From the NCBI RefSeq assembly GCF_000002595.2, contig NC_057009.1, positions 372,001 to 436,000 of the forward strand: a stretch of DNA of 64,000 nucleotides. The letters run 5' to 3'. Each line of letters opens with the position of its first letter. Within the stretch, counting starts at the first letter, position 1. Shown here in pieces: positions 47,001 to 57,784 of this stretch. Position numbers and translations under genes: made by a program. Source of the stretch: Chlamydomonas reinhardtii (taxonomy: Eukaryota > Chlorophyta > Chlorophyceae > Chlamydomonadales > Chlamydomonadaceae). The notes under the pieces are model-generated. The model did not search any database. It worked only from the letters and a program-made list of their open reading frames with translations, and had not been told where the DNA came from.

Positions 47001-47689
47001 TGGGGCCCGCTGTGGTTGGCACTGGTGTCGCTGCTGACGCCCGTGCCGCCCACCATTCTGCAACCTGTACTTCCACCCCTTCTCCGACAGACTCATTCGT
47101 GAACGGCCGTGTTCGACTCATTCGCGGCGCCGTGCGCGGTCCGCTGTTCTTCCGGCCGTCGCTGCCGGTGGCGCTGGTGGAGAACAGTGAGACGTGCCCG
47201 GTCAGCTCGGAGTCAGGTTTCCGAGTGCTGCCCGACGGCGAACCATGGCTGGTGGCGCTGGTGAGCCAGCTGGTGGACATGGCGGCGGCGCGGCGGCGGC
47301 CGTACAAGTACCACCCGCGCCTCAGCAGCAAGCCCAGCCACAGGTTCCGCTGGCTGCTGCCGGTGGCCATTGCCGCCGAGGTGAGGAGGGGTGGACGACC
47401 GTGGGCACGGTGCTTGGGGCGGATGGGAAGGAGGAAGGGGTGACGGAGGAACATGTGCTTTCTCAGTACCACCGATATCCCGGCTGCCCCACGTCTGCTC
47501 CCTCAGGTGTTGTTCTATCGGCGTTTCCTGCACCCGCGCCTGGACGACAACCAGCGCCGCGTTGAGCGGGAGGAGGAACGCGTGTGGGCCCTGCGTGGCC
47601 AGCAACGCCGTGCCCTAGGTCTGCATCGCCCGCACCGGCCAGACAAGGACGCAGCATGGCGGCTGGAGCAGATGTACGACGACGACTAA
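44013..47689 (+). CDS. TOC34: TOC34 chloroplast preprotein receptor GTPase
   Basis: Outer-envelope GTPase that receives preproteins for the TOC import channel. Ten exons, 397 aa: 44013-44103, 44454-44581, 44905-44980, 45159-45241, 45640-45696, 45860-45937, 46446-46547, 46750-46855, 47091-47380, 47507-47689. Residues 1-73 are strongly acidic (two exons). G1 is GKSSVGKSS at 99-107, G3 is DTCG at 155-158, and LYCDRLDLYRVDPLDK and THANL (227-231) are AIG1/Toc-type blocks. A hydrophobic stretch, WLLPVAIAAEVLFY at about 328-341, is the C-terminal membrane anchor, with a basic, then acidic, 55-residue tail. The acidic N-terminal part is not typical of land-plant Toc34 and recalls the A-domain of Toc159. 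From memory the length equals C. reinhardtii TOC34. A TGTAA at 48074 is a candidate poly(A) signal. Confidence 0.94.
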
Positions 47690-48425
47690 ATCGGTGCCAT
47701 GTAGCAAGCAGGCGCCAGGTAGCAAGTGATGCAGCCCTTGGCGGTTGCTCGGGCTGTCGATGTTGCATGTGAGGCGCCGAAAGGTGGCCGGCCTCCTTTG
47801 TGTACGATGGGGCCGGCAAAGGGGACAGTTGTGTAGTGCGCCAGACAACAAAAACCAGATACAATCCGTCTGATTGTGAGCTTATGGTTGCGACAAGGGG
47901 CCGATTATGAATGCGACATTACAAGAAGGGACAGTCCGACCCAGGGGTCCCGAACCCCTGGTCCGACGAAGCAAGGGTGCCCTGTACCCAGGTCAGGAGG
48001 GAACCATCTCCGGTCCAGGTTATGCCTATTCAAGAGGACTAGCGAGCTAGGACTGAAGGCTGGCATGCGAGGCTGTAAGACACGCTAGCAAAACTCGTGC
48101 TACGCATGTCCCTCAAGGGTGCTAGACCGTGCTAATCTAAACACAGCCCCCACCGGTGACAGCAGCCAGTAAAGATTTGCATTACCTGTACAGAAAGTAC
48201 TTCAAACGTACTTTGCCCTCAAACTCTTGCAACGCGACGGCCTAAGGAATGCGATCCACCGACGCATTATGGCTTGACCTTTCAAGGAGAAAGGCCTTGG
48301 CATTGGGTCGTTTAGGCTGGGAAGCAGTGATCCCTCACGGCCAAGGATATGCTGTAGGCGGGGCTGTGGGGGCGTTCGGTGCTTGCGTGCAATTGCTGTG
48401 GCAGGGTTAGTCTGCAAACGCGCAG
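47690..48425. other. TOC34 downstream region
   Basis: Probably 3' UTR and intergenic. Contains a copy of the 65-bp repeat and a TGTAA at 48074-48078. No gene seen. Confidence 0.4.
47905..48015 (+). repeat. Third copy of the 65-bp repeat, with inserted palindrome
   Basis: Matches the units at 4918-5062 (TGCGACATTACAAGAAGGGA; GTACCCAGGTCAGGAGGGAA) but has about 25 extra bases in the middle that form CCAGGGGT-CCCG-AACCCCTGG, a short hairpin. Confidence 0.8.
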
Positions 48426-48436
48426 CCTTAACAGCC
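48426..48436 (+). repeat. LINE target-site duplication, left
   Basis: CCTTAACAGCC, identical to 52441-52451. Confidence 0.75.
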
Positions 48437-51400
48437 TCATTGACGTGTTACGGCGGCGCCACCCGGCTCGCCGCGTGTGTACCTTCTTCCACCCCCACGG
48501 GGCGAGTCGGCTGGACCGCATTCTGTGCAGTGGCGGCCTCGAACCGCAGGTCCTGGAGTGCGGCGTCGCCGCCGGGGTGCCCTCCGATCATATGCTTGTG
48601 ACGGTTGCCCTTGCGGCGTCGCCTGAAGCCGCGCCACCCGCTCGGAGCCTGCCCAGGGCCCACCTCGGTTTCCGGGACTTCAAAGACTTGGATCATGACT
48701 ACCGTGCCTGGCTGGGTACGGCCCTGGCGGCACGCCCTACTGATCCTGTTGAGCTGCTGGAGTGGTGGCCGGCCCTTAAACGGGCTGCCGCCACGTCCGC
48801 CAACCGCCTGAGCCGGGAAGCTGTTACGAGGCGTGTGGCCGCCAGCCAGCGGGAGGCGGCCGCGCTTGATGCGGCGGCAGCAGCTGCCGCCGCGGTGGAG
48901 GCTGGCGGTGATGTGCAGGTGGCGGCGCAGGCGGCCGTGCGGGCGCGGTGCACGGCGGCGGAGGCCGCCGTGGCCGCGGCCGCCGGCGCGGCGCGACGTA
49001 CGCGCCACGCGTGGCTGCGTGGCGGCGAGAAGCCCTGCCCTCTCCTCACGCGCATGCTGCGGCCGGCGGGTGGGCCGCGCGTGATTGCCAAGTTGAAACA
49101 GCCCAATGGCACCACTACATCCGACCCCACGGTCATGGGGCAGGTGATGGCGCGGTACTGGAGGGACGTCAGTGCCGCGCCGCCGCCCGCTCCGGATGCC
49201 CGCACGCAAGTCCTGGATGCGCTGCAACAGCACGGGCGCCGGTGTACAGCCGAAGAGGCGGATCAGCTGGGGCGGGTTGCGGTCTCGGCGGCGGAGGTGC
49301 GCGCGGCGCTAGCCGCTGCGCCGGCTGGGCGCGCGGCGGGCCCTGACGGCATACCGGTGGAGTTATACCAACACTATGACAGTGATTTTGCGCCGGTCCT
49401 AGCGGATGTGTTTACGGCGGTGGGGGAGGGGGCTGGGGTGCCTGACGGGCTCCTGGATGGCGTGTGGTCTTTCTTCTTTAAGTCGGGCGACCCTACCGAG
49501 CCCTCTAATTATCGCCTCATCACGCTGACGGATACCGATTACCGCACCCTTGCCCGGGTGTTGTGCTTGCGACTGCAACCGGTGTTTGGGCGTGTCATAG
49601 ACCCTGAGCAAACTGCGTTTCTGACGGACCGTCGCATTGCCGATAACGTCCTCTTGCTCCAACTTACTCCTGGCCTGTTGAAAGCCGCCAAAAAGGCCCC
49701 GGCTGTGGCGGCCTTCCTCGACTTTTACAAGGCGTATGATACGGTGGACCGCTCTTTTCTGCTCGCGTGTCTGGAGCGCATGGGCGTGGGGGCGGGCTTT
49801 CTTACGTGGGTGTCCCGCCTGTTAACTGATACACGTGGGGCGGCGTTGGTGAATGGACGTGTGTCAGGATGGGTGCCGTTGATGGCGGGCGTGCGGCAGG
49901 GCTGCCCGTTGGCTCCGTTGCTCTACCTCGCTGTGGCACAAGCCCTTCTGTCATGGCTACGCAGCCGGGGGCATGGTGTGCTCGCTAACCTTGCGTCGGT
50001 GCTGGCGTCCCAGTATGCGGATGATTGCACGCCGTTTCTGGAGGGGTTTCAGGCGGTGCCGGGGTTCCTGGCGGACATGGATGTGTTTCGGCGGGCGTCT
50101 GGACAACGGTTAAATATGACTAAAGTTGAACTGATGGTGATGGGGACGGTCGGCGGTGCTGGCGCCCTGCCGGCCGGCATGGCTGGCCCGCCCCTGCCCC
50201 TGGCTGGCGTGTGGTGCCGGCGGCCAAGTCACTAGGGGTGCATTACGGGGATTGGGGCGCATGCTCCCCACCAGTTACGTTTGAGGCCGTGATGGGGGTG
50301 TTGAGCAAAATCGCGCGCATGCCCGTGTCCATGTTTGGTCGGGCGGCCGCGGCGTCGGCTTATGCTTTGGGCAAGGTCCTGTATCATTTGGAATTTGCGG
50401 GTCTTCCCCAACTGTACGTTGTGGACCGGCTGCTAGCCAGGGTGGCGGCGGTGGTGGATCGGCGACTGTCGCCGGCCCAGTTTGATGCCAGCCCACATGC
50501 ACGCCCGGTTGGCCTCTCCATTGACCTTATGCAACTGCCTCCGGCGGTGGGGGGGGCGGGCCTGTTGCCGCTGGTGCCGCATGTGAAAGCGCGGCAAGCC
50601 GGTCTCGCGGTCCGGTGTGTGTTGGGTGTGTGTGGTCTGCTGCCGTACGTGCCCCCGTGGACCCGGGTCGCGGCGGCGTGGCTGCGCCAGGTGCACCCGG
50701 CGGCAACGCCCCTGCGTTTCTTGGTGCGGGGGGCCGCGGACCGTGTGCTGAATAAGCCGCTCACCCCGGCGGGCAAGCCGTTTGCGCGCCTGCTGAAAGC
50801 CATGACTGCATTGCCCGCGGTGACTCTTGTGGCGCCGCCCGAGCCGGGCGCGTGGGTGAGTCATGTGCCGTTGTGGGCTAACCCGGCGCTGTGTGTGGAC
50901 GGCCGCGCGTGGGAATTGGCTTTCGCGGATTTGTTCGCTCTGCCGGGACTGGCGTGTGTGGGCCAGCTGGTTGCAGCGCATGACGGTCTGAACGAACTGC
51001 GGCAGGCATTGACAAGCCCTTGGGCGGAGGGCTCCCGGTCTGGTGAAGCGTGTGCGGATATGTATGTGACTGCTGTGTGGAGGCGGGTGCTGCACTGGAG
51101 CACGCGGGCACGCCTGCCGTCGCCCCTGCCGGGGCCGGCGTCGCCTCAAGAGGCGGCCGACCGGTTTGCGGCGGCGGTGGCCCTTCTTCCCGCTGGCTGG
51201 GCTGCCGCCGCGCGTGCGGCCCAGCTGGCTCGGGGGCCTGCCGCCGCGCTGCCGCTCCCGGTGGCCGACGTCGTGAGTGCTACGGCGGAGTCGGTGCAAC
51301 GGGTGGTGCGGGGACTTGGATGGTTGCAGTGCGGGGGGCCGCCCATCCTGCTCACTGCCTACACGGTGAAGGCGGGGACCGTGCTACAAATGGCTCCACA

Positions 51401-52106
51401 GTTAGCCGCCCTGAAGGCTAAGCATTTGCAGTATGTGTGCGATGCGGGTGTGTCGGGGGTGGGGGCTGCCCTGGCGGCGGGGGCCTTCGTGTGCACCTTG
51501 GCCCGCTTGTGGTCGCTGAAATGGGAGAATCATCATAAGGAAGCACTGTGGCGTGTGGCCGCCAACGCTTGCTGGGCGTTTCCACGGCATGCTAGCGAGC
51601 GGGCGCGAGGCGTTACTGTTGACCCGTGTTGGGCGTGTGGGGTGGACATGCAGGATGGGGACCGGCGTCACTGGTTTTGGGACTGCACTGTTGCGCTGTC
51701 ACTGCGGGAAAGTATGGGGATGGCTATGGGTTTCCTGCCGGAGGAGGCTCTAAGTGCCTTCTCTCGTGAGGAGTTGTGGTTAGTGCGCCCGCCTGCGGGG
51801 CTTGCGCCACCTGTGTGGGATGTGGTGTGTCTCGCTGCTATGTCTGCCCTGGACTTTGGTCGGCAGCGTGTGGTTATGGCCGGGTTGGCGGCGCGAGCGA
51901 AGCTGCCGTCGGCCCGGGTGCTGAGCATTGGACTTGCCGTCGTAGCTGACTTCTGGGGTCGTCTCCAGACGTTTGTGACTTTGGGTATCAGGCCAAAGGG
52001 TTGGGACGCTGTGCCGTTTGCGCATCCCTTCATATCTCGGGCTGTTGGTGACGGCATGGTTTTGCGCTTGCCGTATGACGCTGATTCCCCGCCCCCCTCG
52101 CCGTGA
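48437..52106 (+). pseudogene. LINE ORF2 remnant: EN C-end, RT, zinc knuckle
   Basis: Coding remnant of the LINE, about 1220 codons in two frames. The piece up to 50235 encodes the end of the endonuclease, an Ala-rich spacer and the reverse transcriptase. The piece from about 50211 to 52106 encodes the C-terminal region and zinc-binding motif. Loss of the 5' part and one frameshift mean it cannot encode a complete ORF2 protein. It resembles L1-clade elements in domain order. Confidence 0.85.
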
Positions 52107-52440
52107 GAGGTTGTGCGTGGTTGGTGGCTCTGTGTGTGGGCAGGATGCACGTGTGGGCGACCGTTCTAGTACCTGGACGCTTGCGCCCTGGTTAGTGCGT
52201 GCGCTGTGCGTGTGTCCTGCGGCCTAGAGGTTTCCCGGCACTCCTGTGCCTAGGCTTGTGGCGTTGAGGCACAGCGGTGGGGCTCTGGCGGGTTGAGGCT
52301 TGGCTAGGACTCACTGTGCGCGGAGTCACACGGACTTTGCCCGCGGGAGGGTTTGCAGCAAAGTCGGGGTTGGGCCCTGATAGCATGTGATGGCTCGGCG
52401 TCTTCGGGAGCTGGGACTGTCCCCTCTGTAACATCCGCAT
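48437..52440 (+). mobile_element. L1-like LINE, 5'-truncated, with 11-bp TSD
   Basis: Non-LTR retrotransposon of about 4.0 kb. It begins inside the apurinic endonuclease domain (SRLDRILCSGG, then PSDHMLVTVAL), so the 5' end and ORF1 are missing. Reverse transcriptase follows: SNYRLITL near 49500, AFLDFYKAYDTVDRS near 49712, GVRQGCPLAPLL near 49890 and catalytic YADD at 50014. The frame shifts once at about 50205-50225 between the two long frames (to 50235 and from 50211). The second frame carries a zinc-binding end, CWACGVDMQDGDRRHWFWDC, near 51630. The 3' end is TGTAACATCCGCAT without a poly(A) tail. CCTTAACAGCC flanks both ends. The long intact frames suggest a recent insertion. Confidence 0.9.
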
Positions 52441-52451
52441 CCTTAACAGCC
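52441..52451 (+). repeat. LINE target-site duplication, right
   Basis: CCTTAACAGCC, identical to 48426-48436. Confidence 0.75.
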
Positions 52452-53108
52452 CTCCGACCTCTTGCAGGCTTTACAGGAAGCGTCCTGACAGCATTGTATT
52501 CGCCACGCACATTGCACCCACACGCAACACTAGGGCGGGTGGACCAGGGGTCCAGGGGGGTAGAAAGCTTCAGGTTCTTACCCCATGCTCAAAAATACAG
52601 AGTATTAGGAGAGCATTATGCATGTGCTTTTAGGTTTTTGGGCTGAGCCCCCCCAGAGCGTTCCAGGGGGGGGGGCGAAGGCCCCCCAGGAACACCTGGC
52701 TGCGTCATTCGAAGGAAAGCGTGCAGGGCCAGGGGAGGGGGGAGGCGGACCAGGGGAGGTGACGGGCAGAGGGGTTGGCTTGCCCCTTCCCCCGAAGGGG
52801 GAGGGGCGGAAGCCATTGCGGTCGCATCGAGTCCCCAGGCGGGCCCCCCTCGGTTATGACAGTTTTACCTTGAGTTATTTTGAGAAACCCGAACGTAGCC
52901 AGAGTTCTTGTGCAAATAATACGCCTTTCAACTTGTCCCAAGCGATGCATAACTTTGCGGAAACGCGAGGAAGACGTAAGACTAGAGGCGAAGGGATTGG
53001 AGGATCCCGGCGCTCGATAGCGCCATCGGGTTGCATTTCTTGTCAGTCACGGACTTGTGGTAGACAATGATACCTCAAGGCAATAAACAATTGACAAGAG
53101 ATGGTGAG

Positions 53109-53225
53109 TGCGAAGCGCCGACGACCCTAAATGCGGGGTCGTTCTCCAGAGCGCGATTTCGAATGTGAAATTTATATCGTGCTCTGTAGAATCGACCCCG
53201 CATTTCGGGTCGTCGGCGAAGCGCA
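53109..53225. repeat. 117-bp imperfect palindrome (hairpin element)
   Basis: The whole stretch is nearly self-complementary about a centre near 53167. Read from each end, both halves give TGCG-AGCGCCGACGACCC or its near copy, AAATGCGGGGTCG, CAGAG and CGAT. Arms are about 57 bases with some mismatches. It has the form of a MITE-like hairpin. Confidence 0.8.
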
Positions 53226-53352
53226 TGCGCCCTCGCCGATCGGCAAAAGCAGTGGCGCCGTTTGCTTCTCGATGCATCAGCGCTGATTTTTGTGGTATCA
53301 ACGGTGCATACTATCGTGGTGGCGATTTCGCGAAATCATGTGCAACATCTCG

Positions 53353-53382
53353 GGGCCCCCCCACCACGGTGGGGGGGCCCCC
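53353..53382. repeat. GC-run hairpin
   Basis: GGGGCCCCCCCACC and its exact complement GGTGGGGGGGCCCC are separated by two bases, making a 14-bp perfect stem. Confidence 0.75.
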
Positions 53383-53738
53383 CAACCCCTCGCCCCCGCC
53401 CGCGCTCTCTCGCCTTTGGCTCACCAGCGCACTTGTGTTCACCGGCGCCTCCCCGCACAGTCCGGGCATCCCTCCCCATCCCTCCCTCCCCATCCCTCCC
53501 CATCCCGTTCGCACAACTGCGCGCTGAAATGGACGTTTGGAATGAGCCCATAGCCGATAGCTCGGCTCAGGGCGGGGCTAAGTTCCCGGCATACTTGGCC
53601 TTGCAACGGTGCGCAATGGGACAGAGGGGAGGGGGCAAGCCGGGGTACTGCGTAGCGGTAGGTGTTTCAGGTGCAGGCCCCCCCGCACACCGCACATGCC
53701 GGAAACGGGCCCGGTACCCGCGCATCTGCCCCACGAAT

Positions 53739-53844
53739 GCCTGGGCGTGCTTTCCCACCTCTTGGGATCCTACGAGCGTACTAGGAGCATGCTGGCTGCG
53801 CGTGGCGCACATCGTAGGCGCGGGTGTGGGCATGCCGACATGGC
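53739..53844 (+). repeat. Dispersed block shared with fold-back element
   Basis: About 100 bases match 26480-26585 at roughly 80 percent (by eye): CTGGGCGTGCTTTCCCACCT, AGGAGCATGCTGGCTGCGC and GTGTGGGCATGCCGACATG. Same orientation on +. Confidence 0.75.
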
Positions 53845-53998
53845 TACCTGTCCGGTCACTTAAATCCCATGAACATGTGTGTGCAACTGCATGCGTGCTA
53901 TTGAACCTGCCATGCCACTCCTATTATACCTTAAAATAGCCGTTTCATTCCTTCACCGCAGCAAAATGTAGAGCATCTCATACTTTGCTACCTTCCTG

Positions 53999-56900
53999 TC
54001 ACCGCGTCAGGCCTCGCAGAAACCGCCAAATAACTGCAACCCCGTGCTTAACGTCCACCCGCCCGCCGTCCCCGTCTGCAGCAGCTCCCGCCTCCGCCGC
54101 TACTGCCTCAGCATCGGCCTCCACCTCCGCCTGCGCCTCGCTCGGCCTCTGGTAAACCTGCTGCTGCTCCGCTACCGAGATCACCATTAGCCCTTCCGAC
54201 CCGCTGACCACCTCGCCAGTGGTCCTGACCTCAACTGCAGCAGGCCGCGCATCCGTCAACACCCCCTCCTCACTGGCAGCACCAGCACCAACAGCGCTAG
54301 CATCTACAGCACTGCTGTCCCCACAACGTGCACCGCCGCCGCGAGCCTCCTCACTGGAACCTGCCGGCTGGTCCGCCTTCTCATGACTGCCAAACAGCAC
54401 CTTCGCCACTGCCGCACCACCGCTCATCCGCCTCAGGGCTGCGACCAGCTGCCACACCTGCTCGCGCCAGTCCGGGCCGCGGTCCAGCAGCAGGTGCTCC
54501 CCAGCCTCCAGGCGCCGGGTGGCGACCAGCAGCGGCACCACCGCATCGCCCGGCGCCAACTGCACGCCCACCACCTGTAACAGGCATATGTATGCACATG
54601 TACGCACGCGTGGTTTCAACAGGGGCAGCAGACCATGAAGCGAAAATCAATGCGTGAATGCCCCACCGACTACCATCGGAAGCTGGCGGTCTGAGGAGGA
54701 GGTTGTGTCGGACGGGGGTCGGGCCAGCCCCCGAGTCAAGCAAACCGGACCAGGCTTTCGGACGGTCGGCCCCTGCTCCGCCCTTTCCGGCGCTCTCCCT
54801 AGCCAACCCGGTGCTCGCCCCGACCCATCCCATGATTCCAGTGCTACTTCCGTCCATCCACTGCACCTTGCGCCCGCCTCGAGCATTGTCCGGATGCCGC
54901 TGCTACGTACACGGTCATCCCCATGCCGAACTTACCATGCAGTTGGCTTCCGCACCGCTGACACCGGCGCCGCCCGTACCGCCAGCTGCCGTCGTCGATT
55001 CTGCCACCCAGGCGGGTCTGAAGGCAGGGTCATTGACCAGCCCCACCACACCGCCACCGTAGCAGCCATCCGGCGACATGAGCACGAGGTGCAGTTGGGA
55101 GGTGCCGCCGGCGGCTGAGGCGCTGCTGCTGCTGCTGCTGCTGCTGCGGCTGTTGTCGCCTGCAAGCCACACAACACAATAACGACTTGGAGGATGGACA
55201 ATACCCCCGGACCATGAACGAAGAACGCGCAACATGCGCCTGCTGCTGCCATGCATGTCTTACCGCCGGCGTTGCGCAGCGGTGACCAGGTGTAAGGCCA
55301 TGCGTGCACAGTCCCCAGCAGCGCCCACGCCGCCTCTAACGCCGCCGCCAGCTCCAGGCTATCTACCGAAGCATCAGCATCCGTAGCAGCCCCATCGGCA
55401 GCAGCAGCAGCAGTAGATCTTGGCTGGCAGCGCCGTCGCAGCTCCTGGCGCAGCTCCGGCCGCAGCGCCCCGGTCGCCAAGCCGTTCAGCAGCCCCGACT
55501 GCAAGCTAGCCGCCAACACGACGCGTCCGCCCACAAACGCCAGCAGATCGCCAGCCTCCAGAGGCCGCGCCGCAGCCACGCTCCACCACGCTGCCTCGTC
55601 GTCAAGCAGGCCCCGACCGCGGGCACCACCACGGCTGGCTGCGGCGCCAATCCCCGCGGCCGCTGGCTGCTGACGGCTGCTCGGCGGCGGCCGCTGCAGC
55701 TTCACCAGGCACAGCCGTGCGGACGCTGATGGGTCGTGCAGGAGTAGCGGCTGTAAGCTTGGGAACGACGCCACAGCCTCACAGCTAGCGCTGCCACTGC
55801 CGCCTCCACTACTGCCGCTACCGCTGCCGCTGCCGCTGCCGCTGCCGCTGCCGGCTGCTGCAGCCGTGCTTTGCCGCGTCTGGGCCGCCTTGGCCAGCAG
55901 GACCCAGCACGTCGCCCGCGACTGCAGCCGCCGTATGTTATCAGCTGCTGCTGACGAGCTGCTGCTGCTGGTGGTAGGCTGCAGCATCAGGACGCGGATA
56001 CCACTCTGCCACTGCGCAACTCCGCTCTGATCTCCGCCAGGCGAACCGGCAATCGCCTTCTGCAGCTGCACCGCAGAGACCTGCGGGTCAAAGGTGATGC
56101 TGCTGGTCCTGCCGCCCGCTTGCAGGCCCGATTTTTGCGTGGCAGCCGCAGTGGGCAGCTGGGTAATGCTGCCGGCGAGGCTGCAGCTCGCATTGCCACG
56201 ACTGGGTGGCACCACCAGAATCACACGGCCGGGCCCCTCCGGGTGCAGGGCCAGGCGGTCTCCAGGCTGCAGGCCCAGCACGTGCAGGGCCTCAGACCGG
56301 CAGCACAGGACCGGCCCCGAGCTGTCGTCACCCGCACCCCTTGCGTCCGGGCCCGCAGCAAGCAGCCACATGGGCACACGCGGCCACTGCACGGCCAATG
56401 ACGGCTTGCCGGATGCAGCTGCGGTGCTGGGCACTAACTGGGGCAGGCACACCTCCACTGCCTGCCGCTGCCGCCACCGCTGCTGCTTCATCCAGTCGAG
56501 CGCCAGTCCCCAGGCCTGCATCAAGGCTTCCAATTGCAACGGCTCCTCAGCGACCAGCTGCAGCAGCCCACCCGCATCCGCGCCCTCCACTGGGCCGCCC
56601 ACGGTGAACAGCGCCAGCAGGGGAGGCGAGGCCAGCGGCGGCAGGGTGGCGGCGGGGCGGGCCCTGGTAGTGCTGTGGCCGCTGGCCGAGGCACTGCTGC
56701 TGGCGGTGCTGCTGCTGGCGGCACTGCTGCTGGCGGCTGCGGCAGTCGGCACCTGCGGCGGGTGGGGCTTGGCAGCAACTGCAGGGGCTCCAGCAGCCGC
56801 CAATGCCGCTGTGGTGGCCTGGGTCGGTGCCGCCACCAGCACCGCCGCCAGGCTCTGTGCCGGCAGCACCAGCAGCCGGCCTTGTGGAGGCAGCTCCGGC

Positions 56901-57784
56901 AGCAGGGCGGCCGGCAGGCCCCGAAGCAGGGCCCCGTCGGCAAAACCGGCGCTATCACTGCCAGCCTGCCGTTGCCACGTCACGGGGCAGGGGGTTGACT
57001 GCATGTTTACGGGCTGGCGTGATCTGGACGCTGGCAGCACCTGCACGTATAGCAGTGTCATCCGCTGCTGGTCTGCCGGCTCCTGCACACCCGCTGCGCC
57101 GCCGCCACCGGCCCCCATGTCGGTCAGCAGCGAGGGCAGGGTCACCTCCAGCGATACCTCACTGCTGCCGCCTGCCTGCTGCTGCTGGCTGATGGAGTAG
57201 GCGGCTGTGAAGGCCGGCGGCGGCGGTGTTGAGGAGCGCGCAGCCGCCACGGCTGCTACGCCGGCACGCACACCTGCAGCGGCACCTCCGGCGCCCCCTA
57301 GCGCTCCTCCTGCTTTGAGCTCTCCAGTGGGCGTGCAGGTGGCGATGACCATGAGGGGACCGCCGGGCTGCAGCGCCAGCAGCGCAAGGCTGTCTCCCTC
57401 TTCCAGGCCCAGCACATCGGCATCGCTGCGGAGGCACTTGAGCACGTAGCAGTCTTCGCTGTCGTACACCAGCCGCAGCTGCACGGGGGCCCAGCCGCTT
57501 AACCCCTCATGCAGCCACAGGTCTACAACGGGATACCGGTACGGCGTCTTCTCATTGTACGCCGCCTGGATGGCGGTGGGCATCTGTGTTGGGCATGCCT
57601 CGTTCCAGTCCATTTTGGCAGATCGTAGTCGCATTCCGTTCCCCAGCCTCAGAGGATACACACGAATACCGCCGGGCGACGTGTTCTGTGCGTGTGTGGG
57701 ACCGTGTTGGAACAGTGGATGCGTGACGTGATGTGACGAGTGCGGAGCGACCACTGATGCGCCACAGGGGAGCGAGGCAATCAT
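53999..57784 (-). CDS. SET-like protein with repeated N-terminal motif
   Basis: Three exons: complement of 53999-54574, 54936-55159, and 55264 to the start, giving 1106 aa from the ATG at 57784; in-frame ATGs at 57634 and 57613 are equally possible. Two N-terminal regions (about 85-150 and 490-525) share a pattern: VLKCLRSDADVLGLEEGDSL and VLCCRSEALHVLGLQPGDRL, each followed by LAL and a PG...VI strand. This recalls plant B3-type DNA-binding folds, but I cannot prove it. The C-terminal half resembles a SET domain: WWSVAAARPLEAGDLLAFVG (about 730), GLVNDP then EANCM (about 884-915), and VPLLVATRRLEAGEHLLLD (about 929-947). Usual NHSC and DYG motifs read VNDP and DRG, so methyltransferase activity is doubtful. 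Ser, Gly and Ala repeats fill the gaps. Confidence 0.7.

Larger units (their letters stand above)
52452..53998. other. Intergenic with hairpins and repeat blocks
   Basis: No supported gene. Contains GC-run hairpins at about 52650-52700, 52778-52807 and 53353-53382, a 117-base palindrome at 53109-53225, a CCATCCCTCC-type tandem at about 53468-53505, and a dispersed block at 53739-53844. It also holds the SET gene's 3' UTR. Confidence 0.5.

Noticed and set aside
48379-48436. Extension of the LINE frame upstream to 48379
   Set aside because: The matching CCTTAACAGCC sites place the element border at 48437, so these codons are flanking DNA read by chance.
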